This document shows, one piece after another, positions 6,374-15,780 of a stretch of 64,000 nt of DNA (its first letter is position 1; each line of letters starts with the position of its first letter). Source of the stretch: Pirellula sp. Its GTDB lineage: Bacteria; Planctomycetota; Planctomycetia; Pirellulales; Lacipirellulaceae. Where the stretch lies: positions 36,531-100,530 of the forward strand of contig PNKX01000019.1 in NCBI GenBank assembly GCA_013822725.1, written 5' to 3'. The notes under the pieces are model-generated. The model made no database searches. It worked only from the letters and a program-made list of their open reading frames with translations, and was not told the DNA's origin. Both the position numbers and the translations under genes were made by a program.

Positions 6374-8761
6374 TTACCACTGGTAGACTTGGCCGTCGAG
6401 TTCGATGGTCACCGGCTCGTCGAGCGCCAGGTAGGGCGCCACATGCTTGCCATGCTTGACGACGAGGTCGAAATACTCGTCGCTGAAGCGTTCAATCTGC
6501 TGGGCTTCCTTCTCTTTTTCTTCGCTGAGGGTCGAGTCGACCCACCGATCGCCGCGGCGGTTGAAGGTTTTGCGGCCGACGTTGATCATCGTGTTGGCGA
6601 CGACCTGGCGGTCTTGGAGGGCGTCGTAATACACGACGCCGCGGCCGCGAGTTTCGAGCGTGCGGTGGAACGACTCGCCGCCGAAGCGGCCGCCATAGCC
6701 GCCTGAGGCGTCGGCCACCGCCAATGCTGGGGCGGAAGCCGAGGCTGGCGCGGCGGTGGGCTTCTCGGCGAATTGCAGGCTGCTCTTGTTGTAGCGGGCG
6801 TTGAATCCTCCCTCTCCTTCGGCTTCTCGGAGGAGCGTGAGCGCCTCGCCGGCGGTTTCGCTCTGTAGCCGTGCTTCGCGGACCTGGTTATTCTCGTCGG
6901 CGAGGAACGACGTATAGGGAGTGAGAATGCCATGCTTGGTAGCCAGTGCGACCAGTTCGTTGACTAGCTCTTCGTTGCGACCCTTCAGGTCGAGCTCGTC
7001 GATGATTTCACCGACGCGACGGGTGGCCCAGAGCTTGGCGACGAAGGCGTTGGCGTCGTCGTCGCTGTCCGGCGCGAGTTCAGCGGGAAAACTGAACGAC
7101 TTCTCCTCGCCCGCGAGTTTGCCGTTGAGCGTCGCCTTGGCGTCGCCAGGAACGCGATAACGCCCGACGATCACGGCCTGGTCCCCCGCGAAGAGGTCGA
7201 ACTTGCCGGTAGGATAGAGGCGGCTGACGACGGCGCCGTCGGACTCTTTCGCGTCTTCGACGTCGATGGTGAGCTCGACGTCGGTCATCACCGGAGCGCC
7301 GATGCGGCGGTAGAGGCTGCTTACCGCGGTTTCGATGTTTTCGTTAGGTCGGACGTACTCGCTGCGGCCATGGTTGTCGCGGGCGAGCCGATCTAACAGG
7401 CGGCTGTTGACGTCGTACCCGACGCCAAAGGCGAACATGCGGGCGCGGATCTTGTTCGCCGCGGCAGCGTGCTTGGCGATGGCGGCTTCGTTCATCTCAC
7501 CGACGGTGGGGAGGCCGTCGGTGAGGAAAATGACGTAGCTAGGGCGGTCGGCGTCTTCGAGCATGCCGAGGCCGCGGTCGAGGGCGCCGTCGATGTTCGT
7601 GCTGCCGCCGGCGAAGAGGCCGTTGACGAAGCCGATGGCGGCGGCGCGGGTTTCGTCGTCGAACTTTTGCAGCTCGGGGCGGAAGGCTTCGACCTCGCTG
7701 TCGTAGGCGACGATGTTGAACGTGTCGCCTTGCTTGAGATTGTTGAGGACGAACTTTAGGGCGTCTTTTGCCTGGTCCATCTTCTCGCCGCTCATGCTTC
7801 CGGAGCGGTCGACGACGAAGATCACCGTCTTGCCGGCGGACTTGGCTTTTTCGTCGTCGCCGTCCGCGTCCTTGTCGTCTTCATCCTCAGCATCTCCGTT
7901 CGGTTTAATCTCTGGCGTGGCGAGCAAGAGGAAATAGCCTGGTTCGTCCTTCTCCGGGCGGTAGCTTACGACGCTGGCGGCGACCGGTTGATCGCCGGCG
8001 TCGAAGAAGAGGCGGAAGTCTTCGGTGGGGACGGTTTCTTCGGCGGTGAACGTCACCGTCGCCTGCCGCTTGCCGGTGCGGTCGACCTTCACCTCATGCG
8101 TCGGCGAGTAGATGTTCTTCAGGTCGACCGGGCTGTCGATCACGATGTTGAGCTTGAGCTTCTTCAGCAACCCGTCGGTGTATTTGGCCGTGCTGAGGGG
8201 GAAGATGAAGTCGATGAGGCCGGCCGACTTCCGACAGAGTTGCGTATAGCGGAGCGTCACGGTGCGCGTCTCGCCGGCGGGGATGGGGAAGACGCTCGTT
8301 TGGAACATGCCGGTTCCGACCCATTCGAGCAATGCGGGATCGCGATTGGTGCGGACGATTTCTTCGTAGCGCTTACGGGCTTCCTCCTTGGTAAGGAGCT
8401 TGGCGGGGAACTCCTTGCCGTCGACTAGCAGCGTCAGTTGGTCGATCGCGCCGTCGTAAGGGAGCGGAAACACAAAACTCGCTTCGATTTGGCCGCTGCC
8501 GGTGTTCTTGAAGGTCTGCGACACCTGGACGCGGGCGACGGAGTCGTTCAGTTTGGCGTCGACTTCGAGCGATTCGATCCGATAGCTGCTCGCCGCAGGG
8601 GTAGGCTGCGGCGGGATGATGGGGCGCGGGAGGCGGAAATGATGGCCGGGGCGGGCGTCGACCAGCATCCCTTGGCCGCGGGCGATGGGGGCGCTCACGG
8701 CAGCTAAGGCGGCTATGGCTAACAGGAAAGCTGCGCGACGTTGGGAAAACGGGCTAGCCAT
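6374..8761 (-). CDS. Secreted VIT and VWA domain protein
   Basis: A 795-residue exported protein. A Sec signal peptide (residues 1-30, hydrophobic AAFLLAIAALAAVSAPIA) is followed by a VIT domain (about 40-180; SYRIESLEVDAKLNDSVARV, then KEEARKRYEEI). Next comes a VWA domain whose MIDAS motif DRSGSMSG lies near residue 316, with an acidic Asp/Glu-rich loop just before it. The remainder resembles inter-alpha-trypsin-inhibitor-like bacterial proteins. Such proteins bind metal-dependent partners at the cell surface. No PEP-CTERM, LPXTG or TM anchor is seen at the C-terminus (IELDGQVYQW). Role unknown; divergent from purA. Confidence 0.85.
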   Translation of the reverse strand: MASPFSQRRAAFLLAIAALAAVSAPIARGQGMLVDARPGHHFRLPRPIIPPQPTPAASSYRIESLEVDAKLNDSVARVQVSQTFKNTGSGQIEASFVFPLPYDGAIDQLTLLVDGKEFPAKLLTKEEARKRYEEIVRTNRDPALLEWVGTGMFQTSVFPIPAGETRTVTLRYTQLCRKSAGLIDFIFPLSTAKYTDGLLKKLKLNIVIDSPVDLKNIYSPTHEVKVDRTGKRQATVTFTAEETVPTEDFRLFFDAGDQPVAASVVSYRPEKDEPGYFLLLATPEIKPNGDAEDEDDKDADGDDEKAKSAGKTVIFVVDRSGSMSGEKMDQAKDALKFVLNNLKQGDTFNIVAYDSEVEAFRPELQKFDDETRAAAIGFVNGLFAGGSTNIDGALDRGLGMLEDADRPSYVIFLTDGLPTVGEMNEAAIAKHAAAANKIRARMFAFGVGYDVNSRLLDRLARDNHGRSEYVRPNENIETAVSSLYRRIGAPVMTDVELTIDVEDAKESDGAVVSRLYPTGKFDLFAGDQAVIVGRYRVPGDAKATLNGKLAGEEKSFSFPAELAPDSDDDANAFVAKLWATRRVGEIIDELDLKGRNEELVNELVALATKHGILTPYTSFLADENNQVREARLQSETAGEALTLLREAEGEGGFNARYNKSSLQFAEKPTAAPASASAPALAVADASGGYGGRFGGESFHRTLETRGRGVVYYDALQDRQVVANTMINVGRKTFNRRGDRWVDSTLSEEKEKEAQQIERFSDEYFDLVVKHGKHVAPYLALDEPVTIELDGQVYQW

Positions 8762-8938
8762 GGTTCTGCTCCCGAAAGGGGGATCGCGATCGGACGAGAT
8801 GAACTGCGAAGGTTTGACGCGGGCCGAACGGCCGGAGTTCCCAAGGCCGCCAACTTTTTCCGCGGCGTGCGAACGGGGGCGTAGTGCAGAGCCCCAGAAG
8901 CCTCGCTCACCCGCAGAACCGCTGGTTTTTCAGCGGTG

Positions 8939-8965
8939 TTGGACCACCAACGCTTCAGGTACAAT
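8939..8965 (+). promoter_or_regulatory. Candidate purA promoter
   Basis: TTGGAC (8939-8944) and TACAAT (8960-8965) resemble -35 and -10 boxes, but the spacing is only 15 bases. They lie 75 bp upstream of the purA start in the gap divergent from the VIT/VWA gene. No PurR-like or riboswitch motif is evident. Confidence 0.3.
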
Positions 8966-9039
8966 CGAGCGGTTGCGCCTTCGCAAATCAGCGTCTGCAA
9001 GCATCACCCTGTTCAATAGTTCTTGAAGGAGTACACCGA

Positions 9040-10353
9040 GTGTCCGGCACCTGCGTTATTGGTCTTCAGTGGGGCGACGAAGCCAAAGGGAAGATCGTTG
9101 ACCTGCTGACCCTGCGGCACGATATCGTGGTTCGCTATCAGGGAGGAGCCAACGCTGGCCATACGGTGAAGGTGGGCGACGAAGTTTACAAGCTGTCGCT
9201 GCTCCCCAGCGGCGTGCTGACTCCGGGCGTGACCTGCGTCATCGCCGGCGGGGTGGTCTTCAATCCGGCAAAGGCGATCGAGGAACTCGACGAGCTCTCG
9301 ACCCGCAACCTCGACGACTACGACAACCTCAAGCTGAGCGATCGGGTCCACGTCATCTTCCCGTGGCACTTTGCCGAAGATCGGGCGATGGACTCCAGCA
9401 CGTCGGACGGCGAGAACATCGGCACGACGCAGCGCGGCATCGGCCCCTGCTACCGCGATAAGGTGGGTCGCGCGTTTGCGATTCGTCTCGGCGATCTTTA
9501 CCGCCCGACCTTCCGTGAGCAGGTAGAGCATGTGACGCGGGCGAAGAATGTGTCGCTGGCGGCGATGATGCCGCGCGACCAGTTCGTGCCGCTGAACGCG
9601 GCCGACATCTATGAAGAATACAAGGCGTACTCCGAGCGGTTGAAGCCGTACGTCGACGATACGAACGAATACCTGCTGGCCGCGGCCGAGTCGGGCAAGC
9701 GGATTCTGTTCGAGGGCGCCCAAGGCGCGCTGCTCGACGTCGACCACGGCACCTATCCGTACGTCACCAGCAGCAACAGCTCGGGCGTGGGCGTGTCGAA
9801 CGGTTCCGGCGTGCCGGGGAAATACATCGATCACGTGATCGGCATCGTCAAGGCGTATAGCACGCGCGTCGGCGGCGGTCCTTTTCCGACGGAGCAGGAC
9901 AACGCCATCGGCCAACAGATCCGTGACCAAGGGAACGAATACGGCACTGTCACCAAGCGTCCCCGCCGTTGCGGCTGGCTCGATGCGGTGGCGATTCGCT
10001 ACACCTCGCGGCTGAGCGGCGTCGACTCGATCTGCGTGATGTTGCTCGACGTATTGAGCGGCCTCGACGAGTTGAAGATTTGCACCGCGTACGAGATCGA
10101 CGGTAAGCGAACGATTCAGTTCCCCAGTCATGTCGACGATCTGCGAAAGGCGAAGCCGATCTACGAGACGCTGCCAAGCTGGCAGGAGGACATCACCGGG
10201 GTCCGCGAACTCGACGATCTGCCAGCGAACGCCCGGGCGTACATCGAGCGCGTCGGCGAGATTGTCGGCGTGCCGGTCGAGATGGTATCCGTCGGGCCCG
10301 CGCGGGATCAGACGATTCCGGTGGGGAAGGGCGAGTTGGCCGGGACGCGGTAG
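9040..10353 (+). CDS. purA: Adenylosuccinate synthetase
   Basis: A 437-residue enzyme joining IMP and aspartate with GTP hydrolysis, the first step from IMP to AMP. The N-terminus VIGLQWGDEAKGKIVD carries the P-loop-like GDEAKGK signature; GANAGHT, QRGIGPCYRDK and TKRPRRCGWLDAVA are all family hallmarks. The GTG at 9040 is chosen because AAGGAG sits 8 bases upstream (9026-9031) and the protein then starts like its homologues. The frame extends farther upstream but without family similarity. The gene stands as its own unit. Confidence 0.97.
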   Translation: MSGTCVIGLQWGDEAKGKIVDLLTLRHDIVVRYQGGANAGHTVKVGDEVYKLSLLPSGVLTPGVTCVIAGGVVFNPAKAIEELDELSTRNLDDYDNLKLSDRVHVIFPWHFAEDRAMDSSTSDGENIGTTQRGIGPCYRDKVGRAFAIRLGDLYRPTFREQVEHVTRAKNVSLAAMMPRDQFVPLNAADIYEEYKAYSERLKPYVDDTNEYLLAAAESGKRILFEGAQGALLDVDHGTYPYVTSSNSSGVGVSNGSGVPGKYIDHVIGIVKAYSTRVGGGPFPTEQDNAIGQQIRDQGNEYGTVTKRPRRCGWLDAVAIRYTSRLSGVDSICVMLLDVLSGLDELKICTAYEIDGKRTIQFPSHVDDLRKAKPIYETLPSWQEDITGVRELDDLPANARAYIERVGEIVGVPVEMVSVGPARDQTIPVGKGELAGTR

Positions 10354-10483
10354 TTTCCGTCGATTTCTGATTTAGGATTTCTGATCTATGATTGAGGGTG
10401 GTTGGCGAACGCAGCTTGGCGGCGGCGCTTCGCAGTGAACCGGTCATATCAAGCCGTCAGAAATCTCCGACTGCCCAACAGGC

Positions 10484-11236
10484 ATGCCCCTTACCGAGAC
10501 GATCCCTGAAGTCCTGGCTGCCGTGCCGCGCGAGCGTTGGCCGCGGCACATCGCCATCATCATGGATGGCAACGGTCGGTGGGCGCAGCGGCAAGATCTG
10601 CCGCGGATCGAGGGCCATCGCCGCGGCGTGGCCAGCGTGCGCCGCACGACCGAGGAGTGCGCCCGGCTCGGGATTGAGCAGCTGACGCTCTACTGCCTAT
10701 CGAGTGAGAACTGGAAGCGGCCTCAGCCGGAGATCGACTTCCTGATGCATCTGCTCGAGCAGTACATGATCGAAGAGCGTACGACGATCATGGAGAACAA
10801 TCTGCGCGTGCGGATGATTGGCCGGCGCCAGGGGATTCCCGATCAGGTGCTGCGGGAGCTCGACAAGACGGTCGACATGAGCTCGACCAACAGCGGCACG
10901 CGGCTAAACCTCGCGGTGAACTACGGCGGGCGTTCGGAGATAGTCGACGCTGTGCGGGCGATTGGGCAGGAGATCGCCGCCGGTGAATTGCAGCCGGCCG
11001 AGGTGACTGAGGCGACGATCGCCGATCACCTCTACACGGCTGGGCTTGATGACCCCGACCTGATGGTGCGGACCGCCGGCGAAATGCGGATCAGCAACTT
11101 TCTGTTGTGGCAGATTAGCTACGCGGAAATTTGGGTGACTGAACGCTGCTGGCCGGAGTTCGACGAAGCGACGCTTCATGAAGCGATCGGCGAGTACGCG
11201 CGGCGGAACCGCAAGTTCGGCGGATTGAACGGCTGA
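10484..11236 (+). CDS. uppS: Isoprenyl transferase (undecaprenyl diphosphate synthase)
   Basis: A 250-residue cis-prenyltransferase that extends farnesyl diphosphate to the C55 lipid carrier for wall and O-antigen synthesis. HIAIIMDGNGRWA near residues 22-34 holds the catalytic Asp and pyrophosphate-binding residues. GHRRG, TLYCLSSENWKRP and the C-terminal RTAGEMRISNFLLWQISYAE are conserved family blocks. The stop lies 10 bp before cdsA, whose Shine-Dalgarno overlaps the end of uppS, so the pair is an operon. The family more often shows RTSGExRLSNF; Ala replaces Ser here. Confidence 0.96.
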   Translation: MPLTETIPEVLAAVPRERWPRHIAIIMDGNGRWAQRQDLPRIEGHRRGVASVRRTTEECARLGIEQLTLYCLSSENWKRPQPEIDFLMHLLEQYMIEERTTIMENNLRVRMIGRRQGIPDQVLRELDKTVDMSSTNSGTRLNLAVNYGGRSEIVDAVRAIGQEIAAGELQPAEVTEATIADHLYTAGLDDPDLMVRTAGEMRISNFLLWQISYAEIWVTERCWPEFDEATLHEAIGEYARRNRKFGGLNG

Positions 11237-11246
11237 AGGAGCGGAC

Positions 11247-12143
11247 GTGCTGCGGTGGCGACTCATTCTCGGCGTGTTATTAATCGCCGGGCTCGCTGGG
11301 CTTTGCTGGTTGGATGCCCACGCATCGCTGCCCGGCATCTGCCTGGGTCCGCTGGCGTTCGTAGCGGCGGCGCTGGCGACAGGCGAGATGCTGCGGATGT
11401 TCCGCGCCCAGGGGCATGATCCAACCGCGTGGACCGTCTACGTCGGGACGCTGTTGCCGGTGGCAGTAAGCTGCGTAGCCGTGATCGGTTACGCCCAGCC
11501 GCCAATCTTCAGCCTAGGTCGTCTCGGCTGGCTCGCGCTGGCGCTCGTCGTCGGCTTGGGCGTGGCGATCGTCGGCGAGATGCGGCGGTACGAATCGCCC
11601 GGCCGCTCGATCGTTCGCTTGGCGCTTGCCGCGCTGTCGGTGCTGTACGTCGGCGGGTTGATGGGAATGCTCGTGCAGTTGCGGCTCGTTGAGCCGTACG
11701 GCTACGGCCTCGGTCCCTGGGGCCAGCTGTTACCGCTCCTGTCGCTGATTGCGACGGTGAAGCTCAGCGATACGATGCAGTACACGTTCGGTCGAACCTT
11801 CGGCAAGCACAAAGTGGCGCCGACGCTCAGCCCAGGCAAGACTTGGGAGGGGACGATCGGCGGCATTGGCTCGGCGACGCTGATTTCCTCCGTGGGGATC
11901 GCCTACATTCTGCACGGGAGTGCGGGACTGCAACCGGCGCTGCTGGCGAAGACCGCCGCCTTCGCCCTTGCCGTGACAATTGTCGGCATCATCGGCGATC
12001 TGGCTGAATCGATGCTGAAGCGAGACGCCGGCGTGAAGGATTCGAGCGACTGGCTGCCGGGGTTTGGCGGGGTGCTTGATATTCTGGACTCGCTGCTGCT
12101 CGCGGCGCCGGTGGCCTATTTGTTCTGGTCGGTGGTGCTTTAA
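11247..12143 (+). CDS. cdsA: Phosphatidate cytidylyltransferase
   Basis: A 298-residue multi-pass membrane enzyme making CDP-diacylglycerol from phosphatidate and CTP, the branch point of phospholipid synthesis. About eight TM segments are visible. The C-terminal catalytic region SMLKRDAGVKDSSDWLPGFG, then GVLDILDS, matches the family signature, but Phe replaces the usual His before GG and Ile replaces the Arg of the LDR box. The start is GTG at 11247 with AAGGAG five bases upstream. The common uppS-cdsA order is kept, while dxr and the site-2 protease gene that usually follow are absent. Confidence 0.92.
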   Translation: MLRWRLILGVLLIAGLAGLCWLDAHASLPGICLGPLAFVAAALATGEMLRMFRAQGHDPTAWTVYVGTLLPVAVSCVAVIGYAQPPIFSLGRLGWLALALVVGLGVAIVGEMRRYESPGRSIVRLALAALSVLYVGGLMGMLVQLRLVEPYGYGLGPWGQLLPLLSLIATVKLSDTMQYTFGRTFGKHKVAPTLSPGKTWEGTIGGIGSATLISSVGIAYILHGSAGLQPALLAKTAAFALAVTIVGIIGDLAESMLKRDAGVKDSSDWLPGFGGVLDILDSLLLAAPVAYLFWSVVL

Positions 12144-12149
12144 GTCTCT

Positions 12150-12203
12150 CGCGAGACTTGAGTCTCGCGTGGCGCCGGACTGGTCGCTTAAGCGACCAGT
12201 CCG
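12150..12203. repeat. Two adjacent perfect palindromes, REP-like
   Basis: CGCGAGACT and AGTCTCGCG (12150-12169) form a 9-bp hairpin with a two-base loop. They are followed by a perfect 28-nt palindrome at 12176-12203 centred on GCTTAAGC. The second palindrome recurs exactly at 61601-61628 in the opposite orientation. The remaining 300 bases up to phoH (12204-12508) show no other recognisable element. Confidence 0.7.
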
Positions 12204-12508
12204 ATGGATTTTCCATGCCTTCGGGCTGCAGCCGCGCCGGACTGTTTTCTTGCCCGCGTGCGAGGATCGATCCCTATAAACCGTTCCTGGGCAATTGTTT
12301 AAGGGATCCCGGCCTAAATCGGCTGAGTCGCCGCCCCAGGGCCGGGTATACTTAGGAAAGCAGGCCTGGATGGAGCGACTCTGGCCACGGGGGTCCGGAG
12401 CGATAGGATACTTGTTTCGTTTCGCACCTGCTTTCGGGGCCAATTGTCCCGCCGGCCACGGACACTAAGGGGCATTTTGCGACTGCCAGCGCGCCGTCGC
12501 GACATTGC

Positions 12509-13453
12509 ATGATTGAAGCATCGATCTCGGTAGGAAGCGCCGAAGACCTTGTCCTGCTGCTGGGGACCAAGGATCAGCACCTCAGACAGATTCGCGGAAT
12601 GATTCCGGCGAAGATTTCCACTCGCGACGGCAAAGTCGTGCTGCAAGGGGATGAGAGTGCGGTCATCCAAGCGAAAGCGGTACTCGAAGAGCTTCGGGCC
12701 GTGATCGCCAAGCAGGGGCCGCTCGATTCCGAGCAGGTGGCCCAGATCGTTCACCGCATCACCGGCAACGGCGCCGACGTTTCGCCGAATGCGCCGCCGA
12801 TCGATATTCGCGCGGGCCGCAAGATCCGTCCCCGCACGCCTGGGCAGGGCGACTATGTGAAGGCGATCCGCACGCACGACCTTGTGATTTGCGTCGGACC
12901 CGCCGGTACCGGCAAGACCTATCTCGCCGTCGCCACAGCGGTTGAAGCTCTCCGCGATCAATCGATCCGGAAGATCGTGCTGGTGCGTCCCGCGGTTGAA
13001 GCAGGCGAAAGCCTCGGCTTCCTGCCGGGCGACATGCAGGCGAAGATCAACCCCTACCTGCGGCCGCTGCAAGATGCGCTGCGGGAGATGATCGATCACG
13101 AGCAAGTTCGCCGCTACATGGAGGACGACGTCATCGAAGTGGCGCCGCTTGCTTACATGCGCGGCCGGACGCTGAACAACGCCTTCATCATCATGGACGA
13201 GGCGCAGAATACGACCGTCGGCCAGATGAAGATGTTCCTCACGCGTCTCGGCGAGGGGTCGAAGATGGTCGTCTCCGGCGATACGTCGCAAGTCGATTTG
13301 CCCCATCACGCGAAGAGCGGTCTGGTCGATGCGCTCCATCGACTTGAAGGAGTCAAAGGGGTCGCTGCGGTGCACCTCAGCGGCTCCGACATCGTGCGGC
13401 ACCGCTTGGTGCAGGATATTGTTCGCGCGTACGAGGAGGGACCGAACGGTTAA
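12509..13453 (+). CDS. PhoH family P-loop ATPase
   Basis: A 314-residue PhoH-like protein (YbeZ type). A KH-like N-terminal region (residues about 1-70, with LRQIRGMIPAKISTRDGKVV) precedes the ATPase domain. Walker A GPAGTGKT is near residue 132 and Walker B FIIMDEAQN near 227; VSGDTSQVD is also present. These proteins are thought to act in RNA metabolism and are commonly linked with the endoribonuclease YbeY. Here phoH, a 7TM-HD phosphohydrolase, ybeY and a CNNM/CBS gene follow in order with short gaps, the widely conserved arrangement. No clear Shine-Dalgarno precedes the ATG. Confidence 0.93.
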   Translation: MIEASISVGSAEDLVLLLGTKDQHLRQIRGMIPAKISTRDGKVVLQGDESAVIQAKAVLEELRAVIAKQGPLDSEQVAQIVHRITGNGADVSPNAPPIDIRAGRKIRPRTPGQGDYVKAIRTHDLVICVGPAGTGKTYLAVATAVEALRDQSIRKIVLVRPAVEAGESLGFLPGDMQAKINPYLRPLQDALREMIDHEQVRRYMEDDVIEVAPLAYMRGRTLNNAFIIMDEAQNTTVGQMKMFLTRLGEGSKMVVSGDTSQVDLPHHAKSGLVDALHRLEGVKGVAAVHLSGSDIVRHRLVQDIVRAYEEGPNG

Positions 13454-13497
13454 CGGCCCTCGGCTCTAGGTGAGTCGAGCGTTGATCTTTTGCGCCT

Positions 13498-15759
13498 ATG
13501 TCCATGGTTCCTCCAAGGCGAACGCGTCAGCAGCGGGTGGCGGCCGTCGAGTTGCCTCCCGGCATGTGGAAGACGCTCTGGACGAACCTGCAGCGCGGTT
13601 CCGTGCTGTTGCGCCTGGCCATGTGCGCGGCGGCCGCGATCTTTTTGTGGGCGTTCACCAAGGCGTGGGACCCGCCGTTCAGCCACCGGCTGGGCGAAGT
13701 GCCGCATCGCAACGTGATTGCCCGCGTCGACTTTGAACAACCTGATCCGGCGGCGACGAACAAGGCCCGCGATGAAGCGCGGCGGTTCGCGTTCGGCGAG
13801 TACAACCAGAACCCCGAGCCGCTGGTCCAACTGCGAGGGCAGTTGATCAGCGACATCGGCAAAGTCCTTCAAGCCAAGACGCTGGCTGAAGTCGACCAGA
13901 CGCTATGGAAGCAGTTCCAACCGCCGCTGGCGGTGGGGACGCCCGACCCGACGCCCGAGGAGCAGGCGGCGCAGTTCGAGCGATTCCGCGAGGCCTTCGC
14001 AGGCGAAAAGGGGATGGACGCGTTTTCCGAGGGCCTGGAAGAGGTGATGGCGCCCTACGAGCAGCGCGGTCTGCTCAAGGAGCTGCCCGTCGAGGCGCAA
14101 GCCAACACCGAGAAGATCCTCGTTAAGAACACGAGTGGTTTTGACGCTGAAGTTCCTGTTTCGGATGTGCGCATCAAACAAGCCGCTCCGAAGCTGCAAC
14201 AATTGCTGAAAGAGAAGCTGCCGTCCGTAGAGGTCGCCGATCGGGCCTTCGCGTGGTTGGAGCCAAAGCTACCGGAGACGCTCACTCTCGACGCCAAGGC
14301 GACGCAGCTCACGCAAGAAAAGGCTGCCGCAGCGGTGGCCGAAGTCACGAAGCCGTTCGTTAAGGGGAAAGACCTTCTCGCCGAGGCAGGCAAACCAATC
14401 AATGAAGACTCGCTGAAGCTTCTGCGCTTAGAACACGAGGCTGACCTTTCCGACCAGACGGCGAGCGAGCGATTGCATCGTTCGGCGGCGGCACTCGGGA
14501 TGTTTCTAGCGCTTTACACGCTCGCCGGTTTCTATCTCTACCGTCGCGATCGTCGCGTCATTGACGAGCTCCTGCGACTCGTGGCGCTGCTCGGGTTATT
14601 CGTCGTCAGCGTTGCGGTGGCGAAGGTGGTGAGCCAGTATGCTTGGGGCGCCGACGTCATTCCGCTGCTGTTGTTTGGCATGGTGATCGCCATCGCCTAC
14701 CACCAGGAAATGGCGCTGCTGTTGTCGCTCTGCACGACGTTGGTCGTGGTTATCGCGATCGGGCACGGGTTTACCGAGGCGTTGGCGCTCGCCGCGACGG
14801 TGGCGGGCGCCGTGCTGGTGCTCAAGCAAGTTCGCACGCGCAGCCGCCTGCTGCTCGTCGGCTTTGTGGCGGCGGTGGTCGGTTTCTTTACGACGATCGG
14901 CGTCGGGATTCTTGACGAGCGTTCGTGGACGTCGCTGCTGACGGACGGCTTCACCGTGGCCCTCTGGTCGATCATCGCCGGCTCGCTGATGACGGTCATG
15001 CTGCCGACCGTCGAGAAGATGTTTGGCGTCGAGACCGATCTGAGTCTGATTGAACTCGGCGATCCGGCTCATCCCCTGCTGCAGGAACTGATTCGCCGTG
15101 CGCCAGGCACCTACAATCACTCGATCACCGTCGCGTCGCTGGCCGAGGCGGCTGCCGAGTCGATTGGCGCCCGCGGGTTGCTGGTGCGGGTAGGGGCTTA
15201 CTTCCACGACATCGGGAAGATGCTCAAGCCGCAGTATTTTATTGAGAACCAATCAAAGGGGGACAACCGCCACGATTCGCTCGTCCCCGCGATGAGCACG
15301 CTGGTGATCATCGCCCATGTGAAAGACGGGGCCGACTTGGCGCGGCAGAATCGACTACCCGATTCGATCATCGACTTCATCCAGCAGCATCACGGCACGA
15401 CGCTAGTCGAGTATTTCTACCGGCAGGCGAATCAAAAGAAAGTCCAGGAAGACCCCGACAGCGGCGCCCTCGACGAGAGTTCATTTCGCTACCCCGGCCC
15501 TAAGCCGCAGACGCGCGAGGCGGGCGTGCTGATGCTGGCCGACGCGGTAGAGAGCGCCAGCCGCGTGCTGAAAGAGCCGACGGCATCGCGGATCGAGAAC
15601 CTCGTGCATGAGATCTCGATGAAGCGGCTCCTCGACGGCCAGTTCGATGAAAGCGGGTTGACGCTCGAAGATATCCGCAAAATTGGCGAGAGCTTGGTAA
15701 AATCACTCACCGCCGTGTATCACGGTCGAGTGAAGTACCCCGACCAGGAAACTGCGTAA
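13498..15759 (+). CDS. 7TM-HD family phosphohydrolase (PgpH/YqfF-like)
   Basis: A 753-residue membrane protein. One N-terminal TM segment (residues about 32-52) is followed by a long extracytoplasmic 7TMR-HDED region (to about 330). A bundle of seven TM helices then spans about 335-505, and a cytoplasmic HD domain contains NHSITVASLAEAAAE and YFHDIGKMLKPQYF with the metal-binding HD pair. Characterised PgpH proteins hydrolyse cyclic di-AMP. Its position between phoH and ybeY is the usual one. Substrate specificity here is inferred from the family only. Confidence 0.93.
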   Translation: MSMVPPRRTRQQRVAAVELPPGMWKTLWTNLQRGSVLLRLAMCAAAAIFLWAFTKAWDPPFSHRLGEVPHRNVIARVDFEQPDPAATNKARDEARRFAFGEYNQNPEPLVQLRGQLISDIGKVLQAKTLAEVDQTLWKQFQPPLAVGTPDPTPEEQAAQFERFREAFAGEKGMDAFSEGLEEVMAPYEQRGLLKELPVEAQANTEKILVKNTSGFDAEVPVSDVRIKQAAPKLQQLLKEKLPSVEVADRAFAWLEPKLPETLTLDAKATQLTQEKAAAAVAEVTKPFVKGKDLLAEAGKPINEDSLKLLRLEHEADLSDQTASERLHRSAAALGMFLALYTLAGFYLYRRDRRVIDELLRLVALLGLFVVSVAVAKVVSQYAWGADVIPLLLFGMVIAIAYHQEMALLLSLCTTLVVVIAIGHGFTEALALAATVAGAVLVLKQVRTRSRLLLVGFVAAVVGFFTTIGVGILDERSWTSLLTDGFTVALWSIIAGSLMTVMLPTVEKMFGVETDLSLIELGDPAHPLLQELIRRAPGTYNHSITVASLAEAAAESIGARGLLVRVGAYFHDIGKMLKPQYFIENQSKGDNRHDSLVPAMSTLVIIAHVKDGADLARQNRLPDSIIDFIQQHHGTTLVEYFYRQANQKKVQEDPDSGALDESSFRYPGPKPQTREAGVLMLADAVESASRVLKEPTASRIENLVHEISMKRLLDGQFDESGLTLEDIRKIGESLVKSLTAVYHGRVKYPDQETA

Positions 15760-15780
15760 GCCGCAGTCGCCCCCCTCCGC

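Noticed and set aside
8884..9039. 52-codon N-terminal extension of purA
   Set aside because: No family similarity; AAGGAG and GTG at 9040 give the canonical N-terminus.
9013..10131. Minus-strand open frame of 372 codons opposite purA
   Set aside because: Shadow of a highly conserved enzyme gene; no family similarity.
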